From the NCBI RefSeq assembly GCF_023702125.1, contig NZ_CP098415.1, forward strand, positions 1,426,001 to 1,490,000: DNA of 64,000 bases. The letters run 5' to 3'. Numbering within the stretch: position 1 is the stretch's first letter; each line of letters opens with the position of its first letter. This document shows positions 35,063 to 44,995 of the stretch, piece after piece. This DNA is from Halorubrum hochsteinianum (GTDB lineage: Archaea > Halobacteriota > Halobacteria > Halobacteriales > Haloferacaceae). Under the pieces are notes generated by a model. It worked only from the letters and a program-made list of their open reading frames with translations. It did not search any database and was not told the origin of the DNA. The position numbers and the translations under genes were made by a program.

Positions 35063-35770
35063 ATGGCAGACGAACTGGAAGACATCAGCGGTGTCGGTCC
35101 CTCGAAGGCGGACGCCCTTCGGGAGGCCGGCTACGAGACGGTCGAGGACGTGAAGGCCGCCTCCCAGTCGGAGCTCTCCGAGGTCGACGGCGTCGGCAAC
35201 GCGCTCGCTGCGCGTATCAAGGCCGACGTCGGCGGGCTGGAGGTCGACGAGGAGGCGGACGCGGAGATCGAAGACGAGACGGACGAGGAGGAGGCCGACG
35301 AGGCCGACGCCGACGAGACCGTCGAGACGGAACTTCGCCCCCGCGGCCACGCCGACAAGACGCCGGAACTGGACGACGAGACCGCTCGCGCGCTCGCACA
35401 GAAGCACCGCGAGGGGAAACCGCAGTTCAACCGGCAGGACTACCACAAGAAAAAGCGGATCCCGACGTCGTGGCGCAAGCCGCGCGGCGGGCTCTCCAAG
35501 CAGCGCCGTCGGATGAAATCGAAGGGACCGGTCGTCGAGGCCGGCTTCCGTTCGCCGACGGCGTCCCGCGACCTGCACCCGAGCGGCTTCGAGGAGGTCC
35601 GCGTTCACAACACGGACGACCTCGAGGGCGTCGACGGCGACACGCAGGCGGTGCGGATCGCCTCGAAGGTCGGCGGTCGCAAGCGCGAACTGATCGAAGA
35701 CGAGGCGGAGGAGCGCGAGATCCGCGTGCTGAACCCGACCTACGTCGAAGTGGAGGTCGACGATGAGTGA
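35063..35770 (+). CDS. rpl32e: 50S ribosomal protein eL32 with N-terminal helix-hairpin-helix extension
   Basis: The 235 residues begin with an HhH-like segment ([30 protein letters not shown]; about residues 5-52). A roughly 35-residue acidic linker follows, and then the eL32 core ([39 protein letters not shown]). The core is about 130 residues in other archaea, so the N-terminal part is an added nucleic-acid-binding module found in haloarchaea. It overlaps eL19 by 8 nt. Confidence 0.95.
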   Translation: MADELEDISGVGPSKADALREAGYETVEDVKAASQSELSEVDGVGNALAARIKADVGGLEVDEEADAEIEDETDEEEADEADADETVETELRPRGHADKTPELDDETARALAQKHREGKPQFNRQDYHKKKRIPTSWRKPRGGLSKQRRRMKSKGPVVEAGFRSPTASRDLHPSGFEEVRVHNTDDLEGVDGDTQAVRIASKVGGRKRELIEDEAEEREIRVLNPTYVEVEVDDE

Positions 35771-36224
35771 TCTGAAGGCCCAGAAACGGCTCGCGGCGGA
35801 CGAGTTAGACGTCGGCAAGGGCCGCGTCTGGCTCGACCCCGAGGCACAGGAGGAGATCGCGGACGCGATCACTCGCGAGGACGTCCGCGAACTCATCGAA
35901 CAGGGAACGATCCGCGCGAAGGACGCGAAGACGAACTCGCGCGGTCGCGCCCGTGAACGCGCCGAGAAGCGCTCCTACGGGCATCAGTCGGGTGCCGGGA
36001 CCCGCAAGGGGAAGTCCGGCGCGCGGCAGGACACGAAAGACGACTGGAAGGTGCGGATCCGCGCACAGCGGGCGCGCCTGAAGGAGCTTCGCGACGAGGA
36101 AGACGTGCTCGACGCCTCCGAGTACCGCACGCTCTACAACAAGGCGAGCGGCGGAGACTTCGAGGACGTCGCCCGTCTCGAGGCGTACATTCGGACGCAG
36201 TACGGCTACGAGGTGACGGACTAA
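35763..36224 (+). CDS. rpl19e: 50S ribosomal protein eL19
   Basis: This is the 153-residue archaeal/eukaryotic eL19, with a long bent helix contacting 23S r[43 protein letters not shown] and [11 protein letters not shown] are conserved basic segments, unusually positive for this proteome. Its TAA shares a base with the uL18 start. Confidence 0.97.
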   Translation: MSDLKAQKRLAADELDVGKGRVWLDPEAQEEIADAITREDVRELIEQGTIRAKDAKTNSRGRARERAEKRSYGHQSGAGTRKGKSGARQDTKDDWKVRIRAQRARLKELRDEEDVLDASEYRTLYNKASGGDFEDVARLEAYIRTQYGYEVTD

Positions 36225-36781
36225 TGGCGACAGGACCACGATACAAGGTGCCGATGCGCCGCCGCCGCGAGGTCCGGACGGATTACCATCAGAGGTTGCG
36301 CCTGCTGAAATCGGGCAAGCCTCGCCTGGTCGCCCGGGTGAGCAACGCTCACGTCAGGGCGCAGCTGGTGACCCCCGGACCCGACGGCGACGAGACCCAC
36401 GCGGCCGCCTCCAGCGAGGAGCTCGACGAGTACGGCTGGGACGCCCCCACGGGCAACCTCCCCAGCGCGTACCTCACGGGCTACCTCGCGGGCGCTCGCG
36501 CCGTCGACGCCGGCCTCGAAGAGGCCGTCCTCGACATCGGGCTCAACACGGCGACCCCCGGCAACAAGACGTTCGCGGCACAGGAAGGAGCGATCGACGC
36601 GGGCCTCGAGATCCCGCACAACGACGACGTGCTGGCCGACTGGTCGCGCACGCGCGGCGAGCACATCGCCGACTACGCCGAGCAGCTCGACGAGCCGCTG
36701 TACAGCGGCGAGTTCGACGCCAGCGAGCTACCCGAGCACTTCGACGACGTGCTCGCGACAATCCAGGAGGACCATGAGTAG
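36224..36781 (+). CDS. rpl18: 50S ribosomal protein uL18
   Basis: This is the 185-residue archaeal uL18, binding 5S rRNA with uL5. [40 protein letters not shown] and [20 protein letters not shown] are characteristic. GGAGGA lies within its 3' end and serves uS5, whose ATG overlaps by 8 nt. Confidence 0.97.
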   Translation: MATGPRYKVPMRRRREVRTDYHQRLRLLKSGKPRLVARVSNAHVRAQLVTPGPDGDETHAAASSEELDEYGWDAPTGNLPSAYLTGYLAGARAVDAGLEEAVLDIGLNTATPGNKTFAAQEGAIDAGLEIPHNDDVLADWSRTRGEHIADYAEQLDEPLYSGEFDASELPEHFDDVLATIQEDHE

Positions 36782-37421
36782 ACACAACGACGGCTGGGAA
36801 CCGCGGACGCGACTCGGCCGCAAGGTACAGGACGGCGACATCACGTCGATGGAACAGGCGCTCGAATCCGGGCTCCCGCTGAAGGAGGCCGAGATCGTCG
36901 ACCAGCTCCTCCCGGGGCTGGAAGACGAGGTGTTGGACATCAACATGGTCCAGCGCATGACCGACTCGGGCCGCCGCGTGAAGTTCCGCTGCGTGGTCGC
37001 CGTGGGCAACCGCGACGGCTACCTCGGCTACGCGCAGGCCCGCGACGATCAGGTCGGCGGCGCGATCCAGAAGGCGATCGACGTCGCGAAGCTGAACATC
37101 ATCTCCGTCGACCGCGGCTCCGGATCCTGGGAGGACCAGCCCGGCGGCACCAACTCCCTCACCCGGACGGCGAAGGGGAAGGCCGGCTCCGTCACGGTCG
37201 AGGTCAAGCCTGCCCCGCAGGGGCTGGGTCTCGCGGCCGCGGAGACGGTCCGCAACATCTTGGAGCTCGCCGGCGTCGAGGACGCCTGGACGAACTCCGA
37301 CGGCAACACGCGCACGACGGTGAACCTCGCGAAGGCGACGTTCAACGCCCTGGAGAACGCGGCGCAGTCCCGCACTCCGCAGCACGCGCGTGAGGTCCAC
37401 TACGACGAGGTGAGCGAGTGA
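36774..37421 (+). CDS. rps5: 30S ribosomal protein uS5
   Basis: This is the 215-residue archaeal uS5, important for decoding accuracy. [40 protein letters not shown] (the double-stranded RNA-binding part) and [20 protein letters not shown] are present. An SD (AGGAGGACC) lies about 5 nt before the ATG. The TGA overlaps the uL30 ATG. Confidence 0.97.
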   Translation: MSRHNDGWEPRTRLGRKVQDGDITSMEQALESGLPLKEAEIVDQLLPGLEDEVLDINMVQRMTDSGRRVKFRCVVAVGNRDGYLGYAQARDDQVGGAIQKAIDVAKLNIISVDRGSGSWEDQPGGTNSLTRTAKGKAGSVTVEVKPAPQGLGLAAAETVRNILELAGVEDAWTNSDGNTRTTVNLAKATFNALENAAQSRTPQHAREVHYDEVSE

Positions 37422-37885
37422 TGCAGGCGATCGTCCAGCTCCGCGGTGACGTCAACCTCGACTACGGCGTAGAGGACACGCTCGACATGCTGAACGTCGG
37501 GCGCGTCAACCACGCGACGTTCGTCCCCGAGACGGACTCGTACAGCGGCATGATCACGAAAGTCAACGACGTCGTCGCGTTCGGGGAACCGAGCGTCGAG
37601 AGCGTCGCGCGCACGATCGCGCGGCGCGGCGAGCCGCTCGAAGGCTCCGCCGACATCGACGACGAGTGGATCGACGACAACACCGACTATTCCGACCTTG
37701 AGGCGCTAGCGGAGGCGCTCGTCGACGAGGAGACGACCCTGCGCGAGCAGGGCCTCTCGCCGACGCTGCGGCTCCACGCGCCCCGCGGCGGTCACGAGGG
37801 CATCAAACACCCCGTGATCGAGGGCGGCGAACTCGGGAAACACACCACCGAGGAGATCGACAGTCTCCTGGAGGCGATGCGATGA
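37421..37885 (+). CDS. rpl30: 50S ribosomal protein uL30
   Basis: This is the 154-residue archaeal uL30. QAIVQLRGDVNLDYGVEDTL, LNVGRVNHATFVPETDSYSG and LHAPRGGHEGIKHPVIEGGE match. The ATG at 37421 overlaps the uS5 stop. Its last 4 nt overlap uL15. Confidence 0.97.
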   Translation: MQAIVQLRGDVNLDYGVEDTLDMLNVGRVNHATFVPETDSYSGMITKVNDVVAFGEPSVESVARTIARRGEPLEGSADIDDEWIDDNTDYSDLEALAEALVDEETTLREQGLSPTLRLHAPRGGHEGIKHPVIEGGELGKHTTEEIDSLLEAMR

Positions 37886-38379
37886 CGAGCAAGAAAAAGC
37901 GACAGCGCGGCTCGCGCACGCACGGCGGCGGCACGCACAAGAACCGGCGCGGAGCCGGTCACCGCGGCGGCCGCGGCGCGGCCGGTCGCGCGAAACACGA
38001 GTACCACAACTACGGCCCGCTCGGCAAGCACGGGTTCAAGCGTCCCGAGGACGCCAAGACGGAGGTCCTCGAAGTGAAGGTCCAGAAGCTCGACGAGGAC
38101 GCGGCGCTGTACGCCGCGGACGGCCTCGCCGAGGAGGACGGCGACGCGTACGTCTTCGACGCGCGCGACGTCGTCGAGGACGGCCACGAGGCGGACGTCG
38201 TGAAGGTGCTCGGCGGCGGGCAGGTCCGCCGCGAGCTCCGCGTCACGGCCGACGCGTTCACCGCCGGCGCGGTCGAGCTCATCGAGGAGGCCGGCGGCGA
38301 GGCGACGCTCTCGGAGCGCGCCGAAGACGCCGCTGACGAACCGGAAAACACTTCCGACGACGAGAACGACGAGGCGTAA
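37882..38379 (+). CDS. rpl15: 50S ribosomal protein uL15
   Basis: This is the 165-residue uL15. The basic N-terminus KKKRQRGSRTHGGGTHKNRR and GAGHRGGRGAAGRAKHEYHN fold around 23S rRNA. The C-terminal part is acidic and ends in a disordered tail (EPENTSDDENDEA). SecY follows after 1 nt, the standard order. Confidence 0.96.
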   Translation: MTSKKKRQRGSRTHGGGTHKNRRGAGHRGGRGAAGRAKHEYHNYGPLGKHGFKRPEDAKTEVLEVKVQKLDEDAALYAADGLAEEDGDAYVFDARDVVEDGHEADVVKVLGGGQVRRELRVTADAFTAGAVELIEEAGGEATLSERAEDAADEPENTSDDENDEA

Positions 38380-38380
38380 C

Positions 38381-39865
38381 ATGAGCTGGAAGGAGGCCGC
38401 CGAACCGGTGCTCTCGCGGATGCCTGTCGTGGAGCGGCCCGCGGGACACGTCCCGTTCAGACGGAAGCTCACGTGGACGGCCGGAATCCTGATCGTCTAC
38501 TTCTTCCTGACCAACATCAACCCGTTCGGGTTGGCGGTCGGGCAGGGGTCGGACTTCTTCGGGCAGTTCCGGTCCGTGCTCGCCGGGTCGTCCGGGTCGC
38601 TGCTACAGGTCGGTATCGGACCGATCGTCACGGCGTCCATCGTCCTCCAGCTGTTGGGCGGTGCGAACCTCCTCGGGCTCGACACGGAGAACGACCCGCG
38701 AGACCAGGTCCTCTATCAGGGCCTCCAGAAGCTGCTCGTGATCATCGTCTCCGCCCTGACGGCGGCTCCGATGGTGTTCACGGGCTCGTTCCTGCCGGCT
38801 GACGAGGCCGTCGCCAGCACGCTCGGGATCGGCATATTCGGCGTGCAGGTGCTGATCTTCGCGCAGATCTTCGTCGGCGGCATCCTCATCCTGTTCATGG
38901 ACGAGATCGTGAGCAAGTGGGGCGTCGGCTCCGGCGTCGGACTGTTCATCATCGCGTCCGTGAGCCAGCAGATCGTCGGCGGCTTCTTCAGCTTCTCCGC
39001 GCTCGGCGCGTCCGGCTTCTTCGCGAACTGGTACGGCGTAATATTCGGCGACGTGCCGGTGTCGATGTCGCCGTTCACGGCCGAAGGACTCCAGAACCTC
39101 CTCTTCGATCCGGGGAACATTCTGGCGCTTTTCACCACGGTGTTCATCTTCGGGATCGTCGTGTACGCGGAGTCGGTCCGCGTCGAGATCCCGCTGTCAC
39201 ACGCCCGCGTGAAGGGGGCTCGCGGACGCTTCCCGGTGAAGCTCATCTACGCGTCCGTCCTGCCGATGATTCTCGTTCGCGCGCTACAGGCGAACATCCA
39301 GTTCCTCGGCCAGTTCCTCTCCTCGCAGTGGGCGGGGATGCCGGCGTGGCTCGGCACGTACACCGACGCGGGACAGCCCATCTCCGGGCTGTTCTACTAC
39401 CTGAACCCCATTCAGGCGCGGACCCAGTGGATGTGGTTCCTCGGCGAACTCGAAGCGGCGTCAATCGAGCCGTGGATGATCGGCATCCGGCTCGCCGTCG
39501 ACCTGACGTTCATGATCGTCGGCGGTGCCATCTTCGCGATCTTCTGGGTCGAGACGACCGGGATGGGACCGGAGGCGACCGCGAAACAGATCCAGAACTC
39601 CGGGATGCAGATCCCCGGGTTCCGCCGGAACCCGCAGGTCGTCGAGAAGGTTATGGAGCGGTACATCCCGCAGGTGACCGTCATCGGTGGTGCCCTCGTC
39701 GGGCTGCTCGCCGTGATGGCGAACCTGCTCGGCACCATCGGTCAGGTCTCCGGAACCGGGCTCCTGCTGGCGGTCTCTATCACGTACAAGCTGTACGAGG
39801 AGATCGCCGAAGAGCAGCTGATGGAGATGCACCCGATGATGCGCCAGATGTTCGGCAACGAGTAG
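38381..39865 (+). CDS. secY: preprotein translocase subunit SecY
   Basis: This 494-residue, ten-helix channel (Sec61-alpha) moves proteins across or into the cytoplasmic membrane with SecE and SecG/Sec61-beta. The cytosolic start RRKLTWTAGILIVYFFLTNI, the loop KGARGRFPVKLIYASVLPMI and the C-terminal KLYEEIAEEQLMEMHPMMRQ are conserved. Being last in the ribosomal superoperon, it links translation with secretion. A T-rich tract follows about 19 nt after the stop. Confidence 0.97.
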   Translation: MSWKEAAEPVLSRMPVVERPAGHVPFRRKLTWTAGILIVYFFLTNINPFGLAVGQGSDFFGQFRSVLAGSSGSLLQVGIGPIVTASIVLQLLGGANLLGLDTENDPRDQVLYQGLQKLLVIIVSALTAAPMVFTGSFLPADEAVASTLGIGIFGVQVLIFAQIFVGGILILFMDEIVSKWGVGSGVGLFIIASVSQQIVGGFFSFSALGASGFFANWYGVIFGDVPVSMSPFTAEGLQNLLFDPGNILALFTTVFIFGIVVYAESVRVEIPLSHARVKGARGRFPVKLIYASVLPMILVRALQANIQFLGQFLSSQWAGMPAWLGTYTDAGQPISGLFYYLNPIQARTQWMWFLGELEAASIEPWMIGIRLAVDLTFMIVGGAIFAIFWVETTGMGPEATAKQIQNSGMQIPGFRRNPQVVEKVMERYIPQVTVIGGALVGLLAVMANLLGTIGQVSGTGLLLAVSITYKLYEEIAEEQLMEMHPMMRQMFGNE

Positions 39866-39883
39866 CGAACATCTGCCTTCCCT

Positions 39884-39894
39884 GATTTATTTTA
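39884..39894 (+). terminator. T-rich tract after secY, probable superoperon terminator
   Basis: GATTTATTTTAC is T-rich within GC-rich surroundings and lies about 19 nt beyond the secY stop, where the operon should end. A promoter reading of the same bases is possible, but no gene starts suitably downstream. Confidence 0.45.
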
Positions 39895-40278
39895 CAACCG
39901 CCAGCGACTGCTCCGTCTCCGCCACTCGCTCCGTCCACGCGTCACCTCACGGCTCCGAGTGTATCCGGATCCGGCTGTCGCCTCAATGGACTCGACGACC
40001 GCTCGACCGGTGACGGGAGAACTCCGGCTGACCGTTACCCGGTCCGCTGATGACACGCGGAGAGTTCGCGGCCGGTCTGTCGTCGACGTGACGCGCTGAC
40101 CGAGGTATCCCGACGCACCGACCCGACCGACGCGACACGCCGACGGGGTCGGTGCGGCATCCGTCTCTCTCCGCTCGGTCCGCGTCCCGGCGGCTTGTCG
40201 TGATTCATCGTTTCGAAAAAGGACGCCGAAGTCGCGTCGAGTGAGCGGACGCCGGCCGCACTCCGCCGTCAGCGCCGC
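39895..40278. other. intergenic region between secY and the tetrad-repeat gene
   Basis: No convincing gene is seen in these roughly 385 bp between two convergent 3' ends. The only clear structure is a perfect 11-bp inverted repeat, CGCACCGACCC (40114-40124) and GGGTCGGTGCG (40146-40156), with a 21-nt loop, which may act in transcription termination from either side. Confidence 0.6.
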
Positions 40279-41148
40279 CTACGACTCGTCGCGTCGGTCG
40301 CCGTCCCCGTCCGCTTCGGAGTCGTCCTCGTCGTCCGCGTTGACCTTCTCGTCCACGGTCTTCTCCACTGTTTCTTCGACCGTCTCGCCGACGGTCTCCT
40401 CGACGGTCTTCTCGACGGTTTCCTCGACCGCCTCCCCGACGGTTTCCTCGACGGTCTTCTCCACCGTTTCTTCGACCGTCTCGCCTACGGTCTCCTCGAC
40501 GGTTTCGCCGACCTTCTCCTCGACGGTTTCGCCGACCTTCTCCTCGACGGTCTTCTCGACGGTTTCCTCGACGGTCTTTTCAACCGTTTCGCCGACCTTC
40601 TCCTCGACCGTCTCTCCGACCTTCTCCTCGACGGTCTTCTCGACGGTCTCGCCGACCGTCTCTTCGACCTTCCCGCTCACCTCCTCGCTGACGGTGTCGC
40701 TGACGTCGTCGGCGACTCCGCTGACCTCCTTGTTGACGGTCTCGCCCACGCTCTTTTCGACCTCCTTGCTCACCGTCTCTTCGACCTTCTCGCCGACGGT
40801 CTCCTCGACGGTCTTCTCGACCTCCTTGCTCACCGTCTCGCCGACGGTCTTCTCGACTTCCTTGTTGACTGTCTCGCCGACGGTCTTCTCGACTTCCTTG
40901 TCGACGGTCTCGCCGACGCTCTCCTCGACCTGTTTGCCGACCTGGTCCGCGACCTCGCGGGTCATCCAGTCGGGGTCGAACCGCGCCATCTTCCAGACGA
41001 CGTGGATCACGTACGAGGCGAACACCCCGATCCCGAAGGCCATCGCCACGGTGTTCATCTGGGTCGTCGCGATGAGCACGATCGATACGGCGATCAGCGC
41101 CCCGTACGCGATGTCGGTTATCGCGTCCACTCGGGCCGGACTCACCAT
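40279..41148 (-). CDS. membrane-anchored V-x-x-x tetrad-repeat protein
   Basis: The family is not recognised. The 289 residues start with two membrane helices (about 12-30 and 33-52). From about residue 66 to 268 Val recurs every four residues in units such as VEET, VGET, VEKT, VEEK, VSKE and VNKE, about 50 units, with a single 3-residue stutter (VSG). A 20-residue acidic tail ends the protein. This gives a very long, highly charged helix with a Val stripe, probably a rod or oligomeric coiled coil projecting from the membrane. The DNA is a 12-bp minisatellite. The ATG at 41148 begins VSPARVDAITDIAYG. Confidence 0.85.
   Translation of the reverse strand: MVSPARVDAITDIAYGALIAVSIVLIATTQMNTVAMAFGIGVFASYVIHVVWKMARFDPDWMTREVADQVGKQVEESVGETVDKEVEKTVGETVNKEVEKTVGETVSKEVEKTVEETVGEKVEETVSKEVEKSVGETVNKEVSGVADDVSDTVSEEVSGKVEETVGETVEKTVEEKVGETVEEKVGETVEKTVEETVEKTVEEKVGETVEEKVGETVEETVGETVEETVEKTVEETVGEAVEETVEKTVEETVGETVEETVEKTVDEKVNADDEDDSEADGDGDRRDES
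40344..40953 (-). repeat. 12-bp coding minisatellite
   Basis: Degenerate 12-bp units of the type GTCGAGGAGACG encode the V-E-E-T tetrads. Synonymous variation (GAA/GAG, ACC/ACG/ACA) shows that the array is old and kept at protein level rather than freshly amplified. Confidence 0.85.
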
Positions 41149-41343
41149 CCTCGCCCCTCCGTCTCGCCGTCGGGCGCGTCGCGTCGCCGTCGCGTGGCGT
41201 CTCCGTTCATACGTCCGCATTCCGCGCCGGCGGCGTAAAAGCCTCCCATTGTCCTCGTCCCCGGTCGATCGGTTCCCGGTCGCCGGCGGCGGCCGCCCGT
41301 CTCGGAGCGCGGCCCTTTTAGCTCGGATGGCCGAACCGGAGGC

Positions 41344-42474
41344 ATGGACATCGAAGAGGGCGGGATCACCGTCTCCGTCCCGGAGGCCCGCGACGGTGCC
41401 AGCGAGGGCACCGGCGGCGGCGTCTTCTTCAACCCGACGCAGGAACTGAACCGCGACGTGACCGTCGCGACGCTGCGCGCCTACCGCGAGCGCGAGCCGC
41501 GGGCGGCCTCGTACCTCGACGCGATGGCGGCCTCGGGGGTTCGCGGCGTCCGGGCCGCCGCCGAGGGGTACGACATCACCTGCGCCGACGTCGACGCGGA
41601 CGCGGTCGACCTCGCCGCGGCGAACCTTGACGCCAACGGGCTGGACGGCGAGGCGGTCCACCGCGACGTCAACGCCCTGCTGTACGACGAGGGGCCGTTC
41701 GACGTCGTCGACCTGGACCCGTACGGCACGCCGATCCCCTTCGCGGACGCGGCGTTCGCGAACGGCCGCAACCTGATCTGCGTCACCGCCACGGACACCG
41801 CGCCGCTGTGCGGTGCCCACCTCCAAAGCGGGATCCGGAAGTACGGCGCGGTCCCGCGCAACACCGACTACCACCCGGAGATGGGGCTGCGGACGCTCGT
41901 CTCCGCGCTCGTCCGGACCGCGGCGCGCTACGACAAGGCGGCCCGACCGATCCTCTCGCACGTCTCCCGCCACTACGCGCGGACCTACCTCGAACTGGAG
42001 TCGGGTGCCCGCGCGGCCGACGACTGCCTCGAAGCGCTGGGCCACGTCGACGGCTGCGAGGACTGCCTGTGGCGGTCGCCGACCCGCGGTCGGATCGCCG
42101 ACCCGGTCGACGCCTGTCCGGAGTGCGGGAGCGACCGCGTCCTCACCGCCGGGCCGATCTGGCTCGGTCCCGTCGCGGACCCCGACTTCGCGCGCGCCGT
42201 CCGGCGCGAGGTGACCGACGACATGGGCGAGGCGAAGCGGGCGCGGAAGCTGCTCGGCACCGTCGCGCGCGAGATCGACACGCCGACCCACTACGACCAG
42301 CACCGCCTGTACAAGCAGTGGGGCGAGCCGGCCATCGGCATGGACGAGTTCGTCGAGCGCCTGCGCGCCGCCGGTCACGAGGCGAGCCGCGCGCACTACC
42401 GCGGGACGGCGGTCAAGAGCACCGCGTCGATCCCGGAGATGCGCGAGGCGGTCCTCGGAACGGACGCGGACTGA
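41344..42474 (+). CDS. trm1: tRNA (guanine-26 N2)-dimethyltransferase
   Basis: This is the 376-residue archaeal Trm1, which dimethylates G26 of tRNA using S-adenosylmethionine. [35 protein letters not shown] (SAM site), [11 protein letters not shown] (catalytic DPPY-like motif) and a zinc finger with CEDC and CPEC are visible, plus a C-terminal GTAVKSTA segment. The order of domains is standard and the gene intact. It is divergent from the tetrad-repeat gene. Confidence 0.95.
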   Translation: MDIEEGGITVSVPEARDGASEGTGGGVFFNPTQELNRDVTVATLRAYREREPRAASYLDAMAASGVRGVRAAAEGYDITCADVDADAVDLAAANLDANGLDGEAVHRDVNALLYDEGPFDVVDLDPYGTPIPFADAAFANGRNLICVTATDTAPLCGAHLQSGIRKYGAVPRNTDYHPEMGLRTLVSALVRTAARYDKAARPILSHVSRHYARTYLELESGARAADDCLEALGHVDGCEDCLWRSPTRGRIADPVDACPECGSDRVLTAGPIWLGPVADPDFARAVRREVTDDMGEAKRARKLLGTVAREIDTPTHYDQHRLYKQWGEPAIGMDEFVERLRAAGHEASRAHYRGTAVKSTASIPEMREAVLGTDAD

Positions 42475-42579
42475 CCGCCCGGCCGACCGTCGCGAGGACC
42501 CCGCGCCGCCGCGGACCGACCGGTCTCCGCCCCGCCCGCCACCCGCCCGCTTTTGTCGCGGTCGGTCGAAGGGCGGGGC

Positions 42580-43890
42580 GTGTCCCGACACTCGCGCACC
42601 GCGTTCGGCACGGTTCGGCGCGTCGCCGACCTCGCGATCGACCGACAGGTGACGTTCCTCGCGGCCGCGATCGCCTACTACGCGTTCGTCTCGCTCGTCC
42701 CCGCGCTCCTGTTGCTCGTCGTCGTCGCCACCGCCGTCTTCGGCGAGACCATCGCCGCGGAGCTGGTCGCGTCGACGGGCGAGTTCCTCACCCCGGCGGG
42801 CGAGGAGGCGGTCGTCGGGGCCGTCTCCTCGGCCGGCGGCCGGACCGGCGCGAGCCTGCTCGGACTCGGGGTGCTGCTGTGGTCGACCCTGAAGGTGTTC
42901 CGCGGACTCGACACGGCGTTCGTCTCCCTGTACGGCGGCGACGGGACCCCGGGGTTCCTCAAACAGGTCGCTGACGCCGCCTCGGTCGTCGTCGCGGTCG
43001 GCGTCGGCATCGGCGTGATGGTCGTCGTCGGCGCGTTCGTCGCGGCCGCGGACGCGGTCCCGCTGGTCGAGGCGGCGAGCGTCCTCGCGCTGCCGGCGTT
43101 CCTCGCCGTCGTCTTCCTCCCGATGTACTACCTCCTCCCGCAGCCGACCCTCTCCGTCCGCGAGGCGCTGCCGGGCGCGGCGTTCGCGGCGGTCTGCTGG
43201 ACGCTGCTTCAGGCCGGGTTTCAGGTGTACGCCGCGAGCGCCGCGCAGTATCAGGTGTACGGCGTCATCGGCGGGATCCTACTGCTAGTCACGTGGCTGT
43301 ACCTCGCGGCCATCGTCGTCGTGCTCGGCGGCGTGGTCAACGTGGTGCTCGCGGGGCGGGCGACCCCCGACGATCCCGGCGGAACCGGGCCCGCCGGTGC
43401 CGCCGGGAGCGCGGACGACGCCGCGGACCGGCAGTTACAACAGGACCGCGGCCGACCCACGGGTATGAACGGCGAGTCGGACGCCTCCGGGGACGACGAC
43501 GAACGGCCGCGCGGCGCGCCGGACGTCGCCGCCCTCGAAGCGGAGGTCCGAGAGCTGCGGTCGCAGCTCGACGAGTTCGAGGACGACGTGGAACGACGCA
43601 CGGTCGACAAACCCGAAGTCGAGTCGGAACTGAAGCGGTACGTCCGGTCCCGAATGCGCCGCGGACACGCCCGGGGCTGGGGTCCGTACCTCGTCCTGCT
43701 GTACGGCACGGTGCTGACGCTCGCGGCGCTGACGTCGCTGCAGGGGATCTACGCGGTCGGTGCCATCGTCGTCCTCGGGCTGTCGACGCTCGGCCTGTAC
43801 ACGATATTCGTCGTCGTCGGAATCGGGTTGAACCTGCTCGAAACGCCGGGCAAGGCGCTCGATTACGCCCGCGGCCGCGGCGATGACTGA
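42580..43890 (+). CDS. YihY/BrkB-family membrane protein with C-terminal extension
   Basis: The first 285 residues form a six-helix YihY (BrkB) protein; LAAAIAYYAFVSLVPALLLL and LLQAGFQVYAASAAQYQVYG are typical. After residue 290 come an acidic linker with a short coiled coil (VAALEAEVRELRSQLDEFED) and two further helices. This C-terminal part has its own Met (43465) and could be a fused second protein. The GTG at 42580 is chosen because a CTTTTGT TATA element lies about 28 nt upstream. The function is unknown. Confidence 0.82.
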   Translation: MSRHSRTAFGTVRRVADLAIDRQVTFLAAAIAYYAFVSLVPALLLLVVVATAVFGETIAAELVASTGEFLTPAGEEAVVGAVSSAGGRTGASLLGLGVLLWSTLKVFRGLDTAFVSLYGGDGTPGFLKQVADAASVVVAVGVGIGVMVVVGAFVAAADAVPLVEAASVLALPAFLAVVFLPMYYLLPQPTLSVREALPGAAFAAVCWTLLQAGFQVYAASAAQYQVYGVIGGILLLVTWLYLAAIVVVLGGVVNVVLAGRATPDDPGGTGPAGAAGSADDAADRQLQQDRGRPTGMNGESDASGDDDERPRGAPDVAALEAEVRELRSQLDEFEDDVERRTVDKPEVESELKRYVRSRMRRGHARGWGPYLVLLYGTVLTLAALTSLQGIYAVGAIVVLGLSTLGLYTIFVVVGIGLNLLETPGKALDYARGRGDD

Positions 43891-43932
43891 GCCCCGCGAC
43901 GCCCGGCGCGACGGGACCGGGGTGGCTCCCCG

Positions 43933-44907
43933 GTGACCGGACTGGTCGCCGCGGAGCGCGGACTCGGCGAGACCGCGATCGTCGACGCCCTCCCGGAGGT
44001 CGTCGTCGTGGCCTTCGCGGCCGTCACGCACCTCGCGGACCCGTGGTTCCTCTTCGCGCTGCTCGCGGTCGGCTACTGGTTTGCGAGCGACGGGACCGCG
44101 GGGTCACCGCGCCGCGCCGGAGCCACCGCCATCGCGGCCGTTACCTGCGCGTACGCCGCGACGGCGCTCGGCAAGGCGTGGTTCGCGGTCCCCCGTCCCC
44201 CGGGCGCGATGGGGCCGGCGGACGTGCCCACGTGGCTCCCCGCGCTCCTCTCGGGATGGTACGAGGCGCAGGTGCTCTCCGACGGGTTCGGCTTCCCGAG
44301 CGGCCACGCCACCGGCGGCGCGGCGGCGTACCTCGCCATCGCGCTGCTGTACGACCGGCTCTGGACGCCGAAAACTCGGTACGTCGCGGCCGCCGGCGTC
44401 GCCCTCGCGGTCGCGGCCTCGCGCGTCGTCATCGAGGTCCACTACCTCGTCGACGTGCTCGCGGGACTGGCCGTCGGGAGCGGCGTCGTCCTCGGGGCCC
44501 TGTGGCTCGCCGGCGACCCGCGGGTCCGCCGGTCGGCGGCCGCGACCTCGCCGGCCGGTCCGACCGCCGACCTGGACCCCGCGCCCGCGTTCCTGACGGC
44601 CGCCGGGCTCTCGCTCGTCGCCGCCGGCGTCGCCCTCACGGGCGGACACACCGGCGAGGTCGTCGAGGCCGGAATCGGAATCGCCACCGGGTTCGGCGGT
44701 GCGATCGGGTGGCGGCTCGTCGCCGGCGACGAGCCGCCGCTGTCGATTCGGGTCGCCGTCCCCGCGCTGGCGGTCACCGGCGCGCTGTGGGTCGGCGCGT
44801 ACGCGCTCGCGGACTCGCTGCCCGTCACGCTGGTCGCGACGACCGTCGCCGTGGTCGCGGTCGTCGCGCTGCCCGCACTCCCGGAATACGCGGGACGGCC
44901 GACCTGA
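43933..44907 (+). CDS. PAP2-type membrane phosphatase
   Basis: This 324-residue membrane phosphatase of the PAP2 superfamily has the three catalytic motifs: KAWFAVPRP (KX6RP form), PSGHA and SRVVIEVHYLVD. The active site faces the outer side between helices, and substrates are probably lipid phosphates or pyrophosphates. Extra hydrophobic helices follow (about 215-315). It begins with GTG 43 nt after the YihY stop, so the two are probably co-transcribed. Confidence 0.9.
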   Translation: MTGLVAAERGLGETAIVDALPEVVVVAFAAVTHLADPWFLFALLAVGYWFASDGTAGSPRRAGATAIAAVTCAYAATALGKAWFAVPRPPGAMGPADVPTWLPALLSGWYEAQVLSDGFGFPSGHATGGAAAYLAIALLYDRLWTPKTRYVAAAGVALAVAASRVVIEVHYLVDVLAGLAVGSGVVLGALWLAGDPRVRRSAAATSPAGPTADLDPAPAFLTAAGLSLVAAGVALTGGHTGEVVEAGIGIATGFGGAIGWRLVAGDEPPLSIRVAVPALAVTGALWVGAYALADSLPVTLVATTVAVVAVVALPALPEYAGRPT

Positions 44908-44995
44908 GTGCTCCTCGTCGACGGTCCACTCGACGGCTGAAAAAAGCGAAAACGAAACGCGACTGCGGCGGCGACGCCGCGAGGGGGAACCCGCC

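Noticed and set aside
40241-41449. Plus-strand Ser/Thr/Val repeat protein opposite the tetrad gene
   Set aside because: It is the mirror of the 12-bp minisatellite; the minus strand has a sensible membrane-anchored start and acidic tail, whereas the plus frame is a low-complexity Ser/Thr protein atypical of the proteome.
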